Notes: generated from the sequence alone by a model not told the origin. Positions 42,187 to 51,275 are shown, counted from the stretch's first letter. The stretch: 64,000 bases of DNA from UBA11612 sp963662375 (GCA_963662375.2 CAXXRP010000015.1:124001-188000); one strand, 5' to 3'. Program-made: numbers and translations.

Positions 42187-44640
42187 CTATTGCCCCGCCA
42201 CGCGCGTTTCTCCGGGACTCGATACGTCGCCACTGGGCAAGCGGCATGCCACCAAGATGTCGGCGCCGTCGGCGTCGGCCGTTAACGCACCACCGTGCAG
42301 TTCCGCTATGCGTTGAGCGAGATAAATTCCCAATCCCGCGTGGGTCTGGCCATTCGCGGCGTGGCGTACAGAAAACGTCACATCGTTCTTCGAATTTTCG
42401 TCGCGGTGCGCCGAAAGAACAATACGCTCACCTTCCGGCATATTTTTCAGGGCGCTCGTCAGAAGATGATAAAGCGTTTGCTTGATACGTGCGGCATCGC
42501 CCACCATCCAGCCGATATTTTCCGAGCATGCGAGTTCAAGGATCGCTCCGTGGCGTTTGACCGCTTCACGTGTCATGGCCGCGACTCGATTCATCGCATC
42601 GGTAATATAAAACGAATCCAAATGTAGGGTTTGTTGACCGGTTTCGACGTCAGAGAGATCTCTGACGTCTTCTATCAACGTCTTGAGCGTCTTTGATGCC
42701 TCGATGATGTCCTGAACCACCGCAACCGGCTGTCCTGGTTTGATGCCAGCGAGGCGGTTCGCTAAGGCGCCGATGTTCGATACCGGGCCTTCCAATTCAA
42801 ACGCAACGTTCATAAGGAATTCGGTGCGTATTTTATCGGTAGCGGTGAGCGCTTCGGCCCGCCCAAGCAATGCTTGCGCGACACGTTCGGGCGCGGAGAC
42901 ATCGTTGTAGCAAAACAAGACGCCGCCGTCGGGCAGTGGTACCGATATGAATTCCAAAACCGATCCGTCAACGCGCACAACACGGCCCTGTTGGGTCGTA
43001 CGCTGTTTCTCGCTATCCAGGGCAGCCAGCATAACAGTCCGGTGGCGGGACCAGATCTCCGGGTCGTCAAAGAACCCCTGAAAAGATTCGATCACATCGC
43101 TCATAAGGGGGCCTTCGCGTAGAGCATCAAGATCCAAACCCCAGAGACCGGCGAACGCGGGGTTGGCGAGGCGGAGCTCGCCCTCGGCACCGAAGACAGC
43201 AACGGCCTCTTGTAGATTGTCGATAGTTTCGCGCTGAACGGCGATCAGTGTGTTGTAGGACCGTTCAAGCGCAAGCTTGTCTGTAATATCCTCATAAGTG
43301 GTCAACAAGCCTCCCATCGGGTGAGGCGCGATCACGCGTCGCAATGTGCCACCACCGGGCAGATGCAAAACGTCTTCAGTGGGTTCAAGTAGCGACGTAA
43401 AGCGCGACAGCTCCTTTTCTTTGTAGGCGGGAAAGTCGGCGACTTCCGGTAGGCGCCGCTTGGCCCGTAGGGCATCGAGCACCGAGGCGTAGGTGGGGCC
43501 GTCCCGAAGCCACTCCGGACTCAAATCCCAAAGTTCAGAAAATGCCGTATTGAAGAAAATTAACCGTGTGTCCAGTCCAAATATCGCGATGGCCGTGCCC
43601 AGCCGCTCAAGAACCTCCGCGTGCGCCGCCGCTTCTCTCTTAAGGCGAGTTTCCAATTCCTCCTGGCGCGTGATGTCATAGGCTGTCCCCGCTGTCATGC
43701 GTCCACTGCCATCTGAAAAGAGCGGCGCAGTGGCGCCTTGTGCCGACTCGCCGCTGTCGCCTTCGACGGGAGATTCAATTACTTCCATCAGTCGGCGGCT
43801 ACCGTCGATTACCATATGGAACGGCCCCCGCCGCGTTTCACCGGCGGCACGCGCGGCTGCCGCCAATGCTCGTGCCTTGCGGGCGGTGACGCGCGGCGCA
43901 ATCTCCCGCCCGCGCGCAACGACATCAAATGAGTCTATCGCATCGACAGTTTTTACATACGCGTCATTGCAATAAATCAAAGAGAGGTCATCGTCGCGCA
44001 ACCAAATAGGATTCATCACGCCATCGAGGGCGGCCTTGAGAATGTTGCGCTCACGCCGCCAAGCGACGGACTCTTCAGTCAAGGTAGCAACCGCTGCGAC
44101 CCCCTCGGTCACGTCGTTCATCCATACGACATCGGCCATGGTATGCCCCGAATCATTTTGCGCACGTACGCCGCGCGCCTGAATCCGCCGTCCCGTTACG
44201 GTGTGGTCCAGGTCGACTTCGAAGCCGACGCCGCCGTCGCGCATTGCGGTGATGGCGGCGAGCAACCGGTCTTGTGAGGCGCGGTCAAAGCCGTCTAGGA
44301 CATTGTCGAAGCCGGAATCCATACCGCGGAACAAATCGAGCAGTACGGCAAGGCGTCGCGAGCAATAACCCAGTGTCCGAAATTTCGGCAAAGACGCTGT
44401 CTCGTCATCTTTCTCGGCAATTGGCTGATGAAACCATGCGAAGTAGCCTTCCGGCGCGGTTTCAAGCGCGGCTTGAACGGCGTCGCGGGTATACCGAGCC
44501 CGTCCGGCCTCGCGCTCGGCGCGCCGCCAATGGCGGTGCTGGCGCCAGAGCGCCCATGCTGCTGGTGGAAATAGCAGCAACACCGCGACCAGTCCGGTTA
44601 AAACCGGCGGCGTCAGCAGCTCCGTGATGTCGCTGGGCAC
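42187..44640 (-). CDS. divL: DivL-type PAS sensor kinase, predicted pseudokinase
   Basis: An 817-residue protein with one N-terminal membrane helix (about 12-32), several PAS domains (clear ones near 205-330, 345-455 and 475-590, e.g. LERLGTAIAIFGLDTRLIFF and NLQEAVAVFGAEGELRLANP), a DHp-like helix and a HATPase-like C-terminus. Position next to ahcY and tsaE matches alphaproteobacterial divL. DivL in Caulobacter has Tyr in place of the usual phosphoacceptor His; here the H-box is FLMNVAFELEGPV with Phe614 (codon 42799-42801). The N-box reads HLLTSALKNMPEG with Ser729 instead of Asn, and the DxGxG G1 box and F-box are missing, only the G2 GLGIYLAQRIAELHGG remaining. It probably cannot bind ATP or phosphotransfer, and would act as a sensor or scaffold. 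Starts with GTG. Confidence 0.82.
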   Translation of the reverse strand: MPSDITELLTPPVLTGLVAVLLLFPPAAWALWRQHRHWRRAEREAGRARYTRDAVQAALETAPEGYFAWFHQPIAEKDDETASLPKFRTLGYCSRRLAVLLDLFRGMDSGFDNVLDGFDRASQDRLLAAITAMRDGGVGFEVDLDHTVTGRRIQARGVRAQNDSGHTMADVVWMNDVTEGVAAVATLTEESVAWRRERNILKAALDGVMNPIWLRDDDLSLIYCNDAYVKTVDAIDSFDVVARGREIAPRVTARKARALAAAARAAGETRRGPFHMVIDGSRRLMEVIESPVEGDSGESAQGATAPLFSDGSGRMTAGTAYDITRQEELETRLKREAAAHAEVLERLGTAIAIFGLDTRLIFFNTAFSELWDLSPEWLRDGPTYASVLDALRAKRRLPEVADFPAYKEKELSRFTSLLEPTEDVLHLPGGGTLRRVIAPHPMGGLLTTYEDITDKLALERSYNTLIAVQRETIDNLQEAVAVFGAEGELRLANPAFAGLWGLDLDALREGPLMSDVIESFQGFFDDPEIWSRHRTVMLAALDSEKQRTTQQGRVVRVDGSVLEFISVPLPDGGVLFCYNDVSAPERVAQALLGRAEALTATDKIRTEFLMNVAFELEGPVSNIGALANRLAGIKPGQPVAVVQDIIEASKTLKTLIEDVRDLSDVETGQQTLHLDSFYITDAMNRVAAMTREAVKRHGAILELACSENIGWMVGDAARIKQTLYHLLTSALKNMPEGERIVLSAHRDENSKNDVTFSVRHAANGQTHAGLGIYLAQRIAELHGGALTADADGADILVACRLPSGDVSSPGETRVAGQ

Positions 44641-44720
44641 CGCACCCCTCTTAAGACCTAAGCGTCTGACCCCAGCTATGAGGCCGAGGCAATCATGGGC
44701 CCTACTATACGGTGACGCAG

Positions 44721-46118
44721 CTAATAACGGTAGGTTTCCGGCTTGAAAGGGCCGGATTGCCCAACACCGATATAAGCCGCCTGAGCGGCCGACAGTTTCG
44801 TCAACTTGGCGCCGACCTTGGCGAGATGAAATTCGGCGACCTTTTCATCCAGATGCTTGGGCAGCACATAGACCTTTTTTTCGTAGTTATCTCTGTTGTT
44901 CCACAGTTCCATTTGCGCCAGCACCTGGTTGCTGAAGGATGCGCTCATCACAAAGCTGGGATGGCCTGTCGCGCAGCCGAGGTTCACGAGCCGGCCTTCC
45001 GCCAGCAAAATAGTCCGCTTGCCGTCGGGGAATTCGATCTCATCCACCTGTGGCTTAACATTATGCCATTTGAAGTTCTTGAGAGCTTCGACCTGGATTT
45101 CAGTATCGAAGTGCCCAATGTTGCAGACAATAGCGCGGTCTTTCATATTCCGCATATGGTCGACCGTGATGACGTCCAAGTTTCCCGTCGCGGTTACGAA
45201 GATGTCGCCCTGCGAAGCTGCGTCGTCCATGGTCACAACCTGATAGCCTTCCATCGCCGCTTGCAGCGCGCAAATAGGATCAACTTCAGTGACCATAACG
45301 CGGCATCCGGCCTGGCGCAGAGACGCAGCGGAGCCCTTGCCGACGTCGCCGAATCCGTTCACCACAGCAACCTTGCCTGCCATCATGACGTCCGTCGCAC
45401 GGCGGATGCCATCGACTAAACTTTCGCGACAGCCATAGATATTGTCGAACTTGGACTTGGTAACGCTGTCGTTGACGTTGATGGCTGGGAAGGGCAGGCG
45501 GCCGTCCTTCGCCATCTGGTACAACCGGTGAACGCCCGTTGTGGTCTCCTCACTGACACCGCGCAGGCTGGACTTAACCCTCGCGTACCAGCCGGGTTGC
45601 TCCTTGAGGCGCTTCGCAATGGCGGCAAAGAGCACTTGCTCTTCTTCGTTGCCGGGGTTGGCGATGACTGAGGGGTCGGTTTCCGCCTGCGCGCCAAGAA
45701 CGACCAGGAGCGTCGCGTCACCACCGTCATCGAGAATGAGGTTGGGTGCTCCGCCGTCGCTCCATTCTAAAATTTGATGTGTGTACTGCCAATACTCCTC
45801 CAGTGACTCGCCCTTGTGGGCAAATACCGGCGTACCCCCTTCAGCGATGGCGGCGGCGGCATGATCCTGCGTGGAAAACACGTTGCAAGATGCCCAACGG
45901 ACATCAGCACCGAGGTGCCTAAGCGTCTCAATCAGCACGGCCGTCTGAATAGTCATGTGCAGTGAGCCGGCGATGCGGGACCCCTTCAGAGGTTGCTTGC
46001 TTCCGTATTCGTCACGAATGGCCATAAGGCCCGGCATTTCGGTCTCCGCTATGGCGATTTCTTTGCGGCCCCACGCAGCAAGCCCAATGTCCTTCACCTT
46101 GTAATCGCTAAAATTCAT
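44721..46118 (-). CDS. ahcY: Adenosylhomocysteinase
   Basis: A 465-residue NAD-dependent enzyme splitting S-adenosylhomocysteine into adenosine and homocysteine, keeping SAM-dependent methylation running. Signature segments are SLHMTIQTAVLIETL, LILDDGGDATLL, CRESLVDGIRRATDVMMAGK, the NAD-binding GFGDVGKGSAASLRQ, and the C-terminal KPETYRY. The ATG is preceded by AAGGAGA. The 102-base leader was inspected for an SAH riboswitch and does not show its consensus core. It sits between the PTS genes and divL, the order usual in Alphaproteobacteria. Confidence 0.97.
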   Translation of the reverse strand: MNFSDYKVKDIGLAAWGRKEIAIAETEMPGLMAIRDEYGSKQPLKGSRIAGSLHMTIQTAVLIETLRHLGADVRWASCNVFSTQDHAAAAIAEGGTPVFAHKGESLEEYWQYTHQILEWSDGGAPNLILDDGGDATLLVVLGAQAETDPSVIANPGNEEEQVLFAAIAKRLKEQPGWYARVKSSLRGVSEETTTGVHRLYQMAKDGRLPFPAINVNDSVTKSKFDNIYGCRESLVDGIRRATDVMMAGKVAVVNGFGDVGKGSAASLRQAGCRVMVTEVDPICALQAAMEGYQVVTMDDAASQGDIFVTATGNLDVITVDHMRNMKDRAIVCNIGHFDTEIQVEALKNFKWHNVKPQVDEIEFPDGKRTILLAEGRLVNLGCATGHPSFVMSASFSNQVLAQMELWNNRDNYEKKVYVLPKHLDEKVAEFHLAKVGAKLTKLSAAQAAYIGVGQSGPFKPETYRY

Positions 46119-46220
46119 ATCACTCTGTCTCCTTGAACGCCGACCGGCGTGTGTGATGGGGCCGAGTCTCGGGGCCGGCGCGCCGTATAGCAGCCACGCG
46201 GGAAACGGGCAACAATTGGC

Positions 46221-48002
46221 CTATCGGGACCGGGAAATGTAGTCCAATAACACCTGTAAGCGGGCTGGATCGGACTCACTCGTCAGGCGGCGAACGCGGC
46301 CGGTAATGGCCGATAGGTTTAGGTCAAGGACGGCTTTTTTGACCCGGGGCAGATTTGCTGGTGTCATGGACAATTCGGTGATTCCAAATCCGAGCAAAAT
46401 CGGCGTTAGGCGCTCATCGCCAGCCATCTCTCCGCAGATGGATACGGGAATGCTTGCGGCTGACGCAGCTTCGGCAGAGAATTGGATCAGGCGCAAGACC
46501 GCCGGATGAAGAGAATTGTACAAGTACGCAACTTGCTCGTCGGCTCGGTCTATGGCGAGTGTGTACTGTGTCAGGTCATTGGTGCCAATAGCGAAAAAAT
46601 CGGCATCAGCGGCAAGGGCATCAGCGGCAAGAGCGGCGCCGGGTATTTCGATCATCACGCCGACCGGCGGCAACTCGTCAGCGATCCTTGCTCCACGCCG
46701 TTTTAGCTGCCGTGCAACGCGCGCCAAAATGTTCCGCGTCTCCTTGACCTCGTCTACGGCGCAAACCATGGGCAGCAAAATGCGCACTGGACCTATTGCT
46801 CCAGCGCGCAGGATCGCCGCAAGTTGGGTCATCAGCACCTCGGGCCGAGCCAATGCAAATCGAATACCTCGCAGCCCCAATGCGGGATTCGGCCCGGATT
46901 TTAAACCAACCGCTTCCCCTAGTTTATCAGCTCCGAAGTCCAAGGTTCGAATCGTGACAGGCCGCCCGCTTAATTTCTTAACTACTTGAGATAACTGGGT
47001 GAATTGCTCGTTTTCAGTGGGCAGTGTTGCCCTGTTTAAGAACATGAATTCGCTGCGAAACAGACCTATGCCCTCGGCACCCGAGGCGGCAACGGCATCC
47101 AATTCCGACGGAAACTCGATGTTAGCTTGCAAGTGTACGCGGAACCCGTCCTTGGTGATCGCTGCCACGGATTTGAGTTTTTTCAGTGAACGCTGCGCGC
47201 GCAGGAAGCGCGCGCGCTGAAGCCGATAGGTGCGAAGCGTACTTACAGAAGGCGAAACGAAAATTTTACCTGTCGAGCCGTCAATGACGATCGCTTCGCC
47301 ATTTTTTACGTCGTCAATTAGCGCTGCCGCAGCGACAACCGCAGGCAACCCAAGCGACCGGGCCACGATGGCCATGTGGCTTTCGGCTCCTCCCAGCGTA
47401 GTCGCGAGACCGGTGATGCGGCTCGGATCAAGTAAAGCGGTATCTGCGGGCGAGAGCTCGTCGGCGACAACCACGGCGTTCCGCGGTAACGCGTCAATTC
47501 CGGCAGGTGCCGCATGCCCTAGGCTCTCCACCAGCCGCCGGCCGACCTCGCGGATATCGGACACTCGCTCGGATAGATATTGGTCCTCCATGGCGGCAAA
47601 CGCCTCGGACATGAGGCCAATTTCTTTAACCACAGCGGCCTCGGCGTTGATGCGCTCGGATGCTATGCGTTTTTGTACGCCGCGTATTAAGCGCGAGCCG
47701 CTCAGCATTTGCAGGTGCGCGTCAAGGATATACCCAAGCTCCTCGCCCGCTGCACTATTCATACGTTGCGCTTGGCCCTGAAGCTCCTCGACGTACTCTG
47801 CAGCTTTGGCCGCGGCTTCAAGAAGGCGGTGTTGCTCAGTTCTTATTTTCATGCCCGGAATGCGCCGTTCGCGCACTTGCACAACTGCGCGAGAATCGTA
47901 ACGGTGAACAACGCCGATCGCCACCCCCGCGCCCACAGGCTGGCCGCAAAAAACTCGTTCGCGGCTCCCAGAATCATTCGCGGATTTTGTTTTATTCTTC
48001 AT
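46221..48002 (-). CDS. ptsP: PTS enzyme I (phosphoenolpyruvate-protein phosphotransferase)
   Basis: A 593-residue enzyme I. Phosphoacceptor His209 is in TTLGGAESHMAIVARSLG; the PEP-binding domain has GIGLFRSEFMFL, RTLDFGADKLG, NPALGLRGIRFAL, DFFAIGTNDLTQYTLAIDR and VSICGEMAGD. It lacks the N-terminal GAF domain of PtsP/EI-Ntr proteins, being instead a plain EI placed with HPr and EIIA-Man. It would start the phosphorelay EI to HPr to EIIA that controls carbon and nitrogen metabolism. ATG at 48002 overlaps the HPr gene end by 11 bases. Confidence 0.93.
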   Translation of the reverse strand: MKNKTKSANDSGSRERVFCGQPVGAGVAIGVVHRYDSRAVVQVRERRIPGMKIRTEQHRLLEAAAKAAEYVEELQGQAQRMNSAAGEELGYILDAHLQMLSGSRLIRGVQKRIASERINAEAAVVKEIGLMSEAFAAMEDQYLSERVSDIREVGRRLVESLGHAAPAGIDALPRNAVVVADELSPADTALLDPSRITGLATTLGGAESHMAIVARSLGLPAVVAAAALIDDVKNGEAIVIDGSTGKIFVSPSVSTLRTYRLQRARFLRAQRSLKKLKSVAAITKDGFRVHLQANIEFPSELDAVAASGAEGIGLFRSEFMFLNRATLPTENEQFTQLSQVVKKLSGRPVTIRTLDFGADKLGEAVGLKSGPNPALGLRGIRFALARPEVLMTQLAAILRAGAIGPVRILLPMVCAVDEVKETRNILARVARQLKRRGARIADELPPVGVMIEIPGAALAADALAADADFFAIGTNDLTQYTLAIDRADEQVAYLYNSLHPAVLRLIQFSAEAASAASIPVSICGEMAGDERLTPILLGFGITELSMTPANLPRVKKAVLDLNLSAITGRVRRLTSESDPARLQVLLDYISRSR

Positions 48003-48267
48003 CGAACTTGTTTGCCACCAAGGCACACAGAGCTTCTAGTGCTTCGGTCGCGTCAGAGCCGGTTGTCCGGATTTCGATGGTCGAGCCCTGGCCGGCCGCG
48101 AGCATCATTAGACCCATGATGGACCCACCTGAAACTTCAGCGGCCCCACGCGCAACCTTTATCTCCGCGTCAAATTTTGCTGCGGTCTTACAGAATTTCA
48201 CGGCAGCGCGCGCATGTAGTCCCTTATCATTGCAGATCTCCACTTGGCGCTGCAGTTGTTCACCCAT
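47992..48267 (-). CDS. ptsH: Phosphocarrier protein HPr
   Basis: A 91-residue HPr with active-site His18 in CNDKGLHARAAVKF and the regulatory Ser49 in SGGSIMGLMMLAA. The Ser site matches the HprK gene found 1.5 kb upstream in the same block, so HPr can be phosphorylated both by EI (on His) and by HprK (on Ser), the two inputs of the alphaproteobacterial regulatory PTS. It overlaps ptsP by 11 bases and follows the EIIA gene by 72 bases. Confidence 0.94.
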   Translation of the reverse strand: MGEQLQRQVEICNDKGLHARAAVKFCKTAAKFDAEIKVARGAAEVSGGSIMGLMMLAAGQGSTIEIRTTGSDATEALEALCALVANKFDEE

Positions 48268-48300
48268 CGTTTTTGTATTCCGAACTTGCCTGGGAGGTTG

Positions 48301-48340
48301 GAGCGCCAGATAGGTGATGTATACCGACTCTTGGGCGCTC
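48301..48340 (-). repeat. Inverted repeat between the EIIA and HPr genes
   Basis: GAGCGCC (48301-48307) pairs with GGCGCTC (48334-48340) across a 26-base loop. On the minus strand the stem begins within the EIIA stop codon region and lacks a U-run, so it is not an ordinary terminator; it may mark an mRNA-processing or stability hairpin that sets EIIA and HPr levels. Confidence 0.35.
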
Positions 48341-48771
48341 TACTCCGGCGTCTTTTCCTGGGCAAGCAGCGCCGAGGCGACGTTGATGTATTTCCGCCCG
48401 GCTTCCTGAGCTTGGGCGACGGCGGACTGTAGGGATTCGGTACCGCGCACAGACGCCAGCTTAATAAGCATGGGCAAATTAACGCCGGCGATCACCTCGA
48501 CCGGCGCGTTCTCCATGATCGATATCGCTAGGTTCGATGGCGTGCCGCCAAACATATCGGTAAGAACGACAACGCCTTCACCGGCATTTACGGTTTCAAC
48601 TGCTTTGACGATATCGGCGCGGCGTTGCTCCATATCGTCTTCCGGGCCAATACAAACCGTGGCGATCTGCCTCTGCTGACCCACCACATGTTCCGTGGCC
48701 GCGACAAGTTCGTGGGCGAGACGGCCATGGGTGACCAGCACGAGGCCGATTAGCGGTTTTGACTGAGACAT
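48340..48771 (-). CDS. ptsM: PTS EIIA component, mannose type (PtsM/ManX-like)
   Basis: A 143-residue EIIA of the mannose family with phosphoacceptor His15 in IGLVLVTHGRLAHELV and the family phrase VVVLTDMFGGTPSNLA. No EIIB, EIIC or EIID gene is in the window, so as in other Alphaproteobacteria it is expected to act as a regulatory phosphoprotein rather than in sugar uptake. It lies between rapZ and ptsH on the same strand. Confidence 0.92.
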   Translation of the reverse strand: MSQSKPLIGLVLVTHGRLAHELVAATEHVVGQQRQIATVCIGPEDDMEQRRADIVKAVETVNAGEGVVVLTDMFGGTPSNLAISIMENAPVEVIAGVNLPMLIKLASVRGTESLQSAVAQAQEAGRKYINVASALLAQEKTPE

Positions 48772-48903
48772 GTGGTGGAACGGGTCCTAAACTTTGAACG
48801 TCGCAAAAAGCATAAAGTCCTCCCGAGAACGGGGCGCAGCTTAGCCAATCGGCTTCGGTTAGGCGACCCCAACTTAGGCGTAATTTTACAGAGTTTTTCT
48901 ATT

Positions 48904-49818
48904 CTACAGTGCAGTAATATCGGCCGCGTGGATATCCCTATGGCGCACTGTGGGCGCCATTTCCTTATTATGGAGCCATGTTTTCACCCGCTCAGTTACG
49001 TACACCGAGCGGTGCCGCCCTCCTGTGCAGCCAATCGCGATGGTTAGGTAGCTTTTTCCTTCACTCTCGTAAAGCGACAGAAGCGGTTCCAGAAGCCGGG
49101 TCAGACTATAGAGAAAGGTGGAGAGGGAAGAGTCCTTCACTATGAACGCGGCGATCTCATTGTCCAAGCCAGTCAGTGGTTTAAGGTCGGCAACGTAATG
49201 TGGATTTTTAAGAAAGCGGACGTCAAAGACTAAATCGGCATCGCGCGGTAATCCGTACCGGTAACCGAAAGACATTAGAAAAATTTTCAAGGGCTGTTGC
49301 GTCGAACCGCTGTATTGTCCCAACAGGATTTGTTTCAAGTCTATCGGCGTGAGCCGGGATGTATCGATCACTAAATCGGCATGCTCGAGCACCGGTACCA
49401 ACAAGCGACGTTCTGTTTCAATGCCTACGGAGACAGGCAGATCATCCGCAAGTGGATGTGGTCGGCGCGATTCCGTATAACGCTGTCCGATGACGTCGTT
49501 GTCGCAGTCAAGAAATACGATATTGGCGGACAGATCGGCGTTGGCGCGCATGGCATCCAACGTGGCGACGAGGCGGGTGGCATCGAAATCGCGGGTGCGG
49601 AAATCTACGCCAACGGCGATAGAGCCGTGCGAGCCTTCCCCGGCCGATACGATCGCGCTCAGGAGAGCCAACGGCAAGTTGTCGATGGTTTCAAACCCGG
49701 CGTCCTCTAGGGCGTGCAGAGCCGCACTTTTGCCGGCACCAGACATGCCGGTCACGATCACAACGCGTGGCGCCGTCTCGGGGCCGTTTTTCTTCTTGGA
49801 TGCCGATGTTGTAATCAT
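48904..49818 (-). CDS. rapZ: RNase adapter RapZ (YvcJ-family P-loop nucleotide-binding protein)
   Basis: A 304-residue protein with Walker A VTGMSGAGKSAALHAL (24-31), Walker-B-like NIVFLDCDNDV, FLMSFGYRYGLPRDADLVFD and the C-terminal YLTIAIGCTGGRHRSVYVTE, all diagnostic of RapZ/YvcJ. In enterobacteria RapZ directs small RNAs to RNase E to control glucosamine-6-phosphate synthase; in Alphaproteobacteria its role is less clear. It is nine bases after hprK, placing it inside the regulatory PTS cluster. Confidence 0.94.
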   Translation of the reverse strand: MITTSASKKKNGPETAPRVVIVTGMSGAGKSAALHALEDAGFETIDNLPLALLSAIVSAGEGSHGSIAVGVDFRTRDFDATRLVATLDAMRANADLSANIVFLDCDNDVIGQRYTESRRPHPLADDLPVSVGIETERRLLVPVLEHADLVIDTSRLTPIDLKQILLGQYSGSTQQPLKIFLMSFGYRYGLPRDADLVFDVRFLKNPHYVADLKPLTGLDNEIAAFIVKDSSLSTFLYSLTRLLEPLLSLYESEGKSYLTIAIGCTGGRHRSVYVTERVKTWLHNKEMAPTVRHRDIHAADITAL

Positions 49819-49827
49819 GGCTCAGGC

Positions 49828-50244
49828 TTATTCTAGTGCAACACGGAGGGCGAGCCTAATTTTCGCGGATGCTGAAGGTGTGCGAGCATCCACCGTCAAG
49901 TGCCGCACCCTAATGCCCTCGACGACGCATGTCGTCGTCTCCGGCATGCGGTCAATCTCCGATTCCGGTGCCAAGTCTACCACCAAAACCACAGGCACCG
50001 ATCCCCGTAAGGCAAGCTCAACGATACCGTATCCGCGCACTTCGAGTTTTCCTGCTATCGCGGGCGGGGCGGTGAGGGTGAGGGTGTTGCCGCTCAGAGC
50101 CAACTCACCGCAATCATCGGCAACCAGCTGAGCGCCGGTATCGATAAGACGCAAAGCCAAATCCGATTTGCCCGCGCCGGATGGCCCGCGGATTAAAATG
50201 CCTTGGCCGTCTAATGCAACGCAGGTGCCGTTGATGAGCGCCAT
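49828..50244 (-). CDS. hprK: HPr kinase/phosphorylase (short alphaproteobacterial form)
   Basis: A 138-residue HprK consisting only of the catalytic domain, the normal form in Alphaproteobacteria. The P-loop is LIRGPSGAGKSDLALRLIDT, followed by LVADDCGEL and the K-loop-adjacent AIAGKLEVRGYGIVEL. It phosphorylates HPr on Ser (Ser49 here), linking energy state to the PTS. ATG at 50244 is preferred over TTG at 50298 because it has GAGGA upstream and the added residues lack similarity. It is separated from chvG by one plus-strand transporter gene. Confidence 0.9.
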   Translation of the reverse strand: MALINGTCVALDGQGILIRGPSGAGKSDLALRLIDTGAQLVADDCGELALSGNTLTLTAPPAIAGKLEVRGYGIVELALRGSVPVVLVVDLAPESEIDRMPETTTCVVEGIRVRHLTVDARTPSASAKIRLALRVALE

Positions 50245-50393
50245 AAACGTGTGTTCCTCGTCATGCCGTAGCCTGGGTCCGCAGCCACGTTTTGTCAATT
50301 CGAGGTGTTCCCCGCCGGCCCCTGACTCGAGGGCGGTGGCAATGGTCCGGCAGGTATCGTATGTGTGGCCCTCGGTTTTCCGGCGGCTGGAAC

Positions 50394-51272
50394 ATGCCTC
50401 AACAAATCTTCGCTATTATCGCGCCCGTCCTTCTGATCGCCCTCGTCGGTTACGTGTGGCGGCGGCAGCGGATGCCGTTCGACACGGCCATGATCACTGA
50501 CCTTGTGACCTATGTGGGCGCGCCATGCCTGCTGTTTTCCTCGCTCCTGATTAACGGGCCGGACTTGACGTCCATAGTCCAAATCGTAGGCGCGACACTG
50601 CTCGTCGCCGGCACCGTTGCCGCGACCGGGGCTCTATTGCTTAAAACCTTGCGCTTGCCCCTGTCGGCGTATCTGCCGTCTTTGTTTGTCCCCAATGTTG
50701 GCAATATGGGCCTGCCCCTGTGTTTGTTTGCGTTCGGCGAGAGCGGTCTGGGCTTAGCGGTGGCGTACTATGCCACCAGCTCTGTTCTACAATTCACCGC
50801 GGGCGTCAGCATCGCGAGCGGCCGACTCTCCACCGATATCATCTTCCGGAACCCCGTCATTTGGGCGATCATAGCGGCGTTTGTACTTTTATACACCGAT
50901 ATCGAACTGCCTAAATGGGTCGCCAATACCACGGAAGTTTTGGCGGGCTTTGTGATTCCATTGATGCTCATATCTCTGGGGGCCTCACTCGGACGTTTAA
51001 AGGTTGCGCCCTTCCGCCGTGGCTTCGGTTTATCGGCGTTCCGCCTGATCATGGGCTTCACCGTCGGCGTCGGTGTGGCGACGGCACTGGACCTTGAAGG
51101 TCCAGTGCGCGGCGTCGTAATCATTCAGTCAGCAATGCCCACCGCCGTCTTCACATATCTTTTTGCCATGCGCGCGGGAACGCGCGCCGAAGAAGTGGGT
51201 GGGATTGTTATGATTTCAACAATACTTTCGTTTGTGACTCTGCCGTTTCTGCTGGCGTTCGTGTTGGGTTAG
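50394..51272 (+). CDS. AEC-family auxin-efflux-carrier-like permease
   Basis: A 292-residue membrane protein with about eight to ten helices. Family phrases are IIAPVLLIALVGYVWRR at the N-terminus, GAPCLLFSSLLIN, VPNVGNMGLPLCLFAFGESG and late VVIIQSAMPTAVFTYLFAMR. AEC members export or import small organic acids such as malate or malonate. It is the only plus-strand gene within a 26-kb minus-strand block and lies between chvG and hprK, which are commonly neighbours; its stop is three bases from the chvG stop (convergent). ATG at 50394 was chosen since the first hydrophobic segment follows directly. Confidence 0.88.
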   Translation: MPQQIFAIIAPVLLIALVGYVWRRQRMPFDTAMITDLVTYVGAPCLLFSSLLINGPDLTSIVQIVGATLLVAGTVAATGALLLKTLRLPLSAYLPSLFVPNVGNMGLPLCLFAFGESGLGLAVAYYATSSVLQFTAGVSIASGRLSTDIIFRNPVIWAIIAAFVLLYTDIELPKWVANTTEVLAGFVIPLMLISLGASLGRLKVAPFRRGFGLSAFRLIMGFTVGVGVATALDLEGPVRGVVIIQSAMPTAVFTYLFAMRAGTRAEEVGGIVMISTILSFVTLPFLLAFVLG

Positions 51273-51275
51273 GTC

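Noticed and set aside
33704..44640. Long plus-strand frames (up to ~354 codons) inside addA, addB and divL
   Set aside because: They run antisense to genes with full domain evidence and have the skewed composition of GC-rich shadow frames.
46119..46220. Possible SAH riboswitch in the ahcY leader
   Set aside because: The leader has a short GC-rich palindrome (CCGAGTCTCGG) but not the conserved SAH-riboswitch core, and is only 102 bases.
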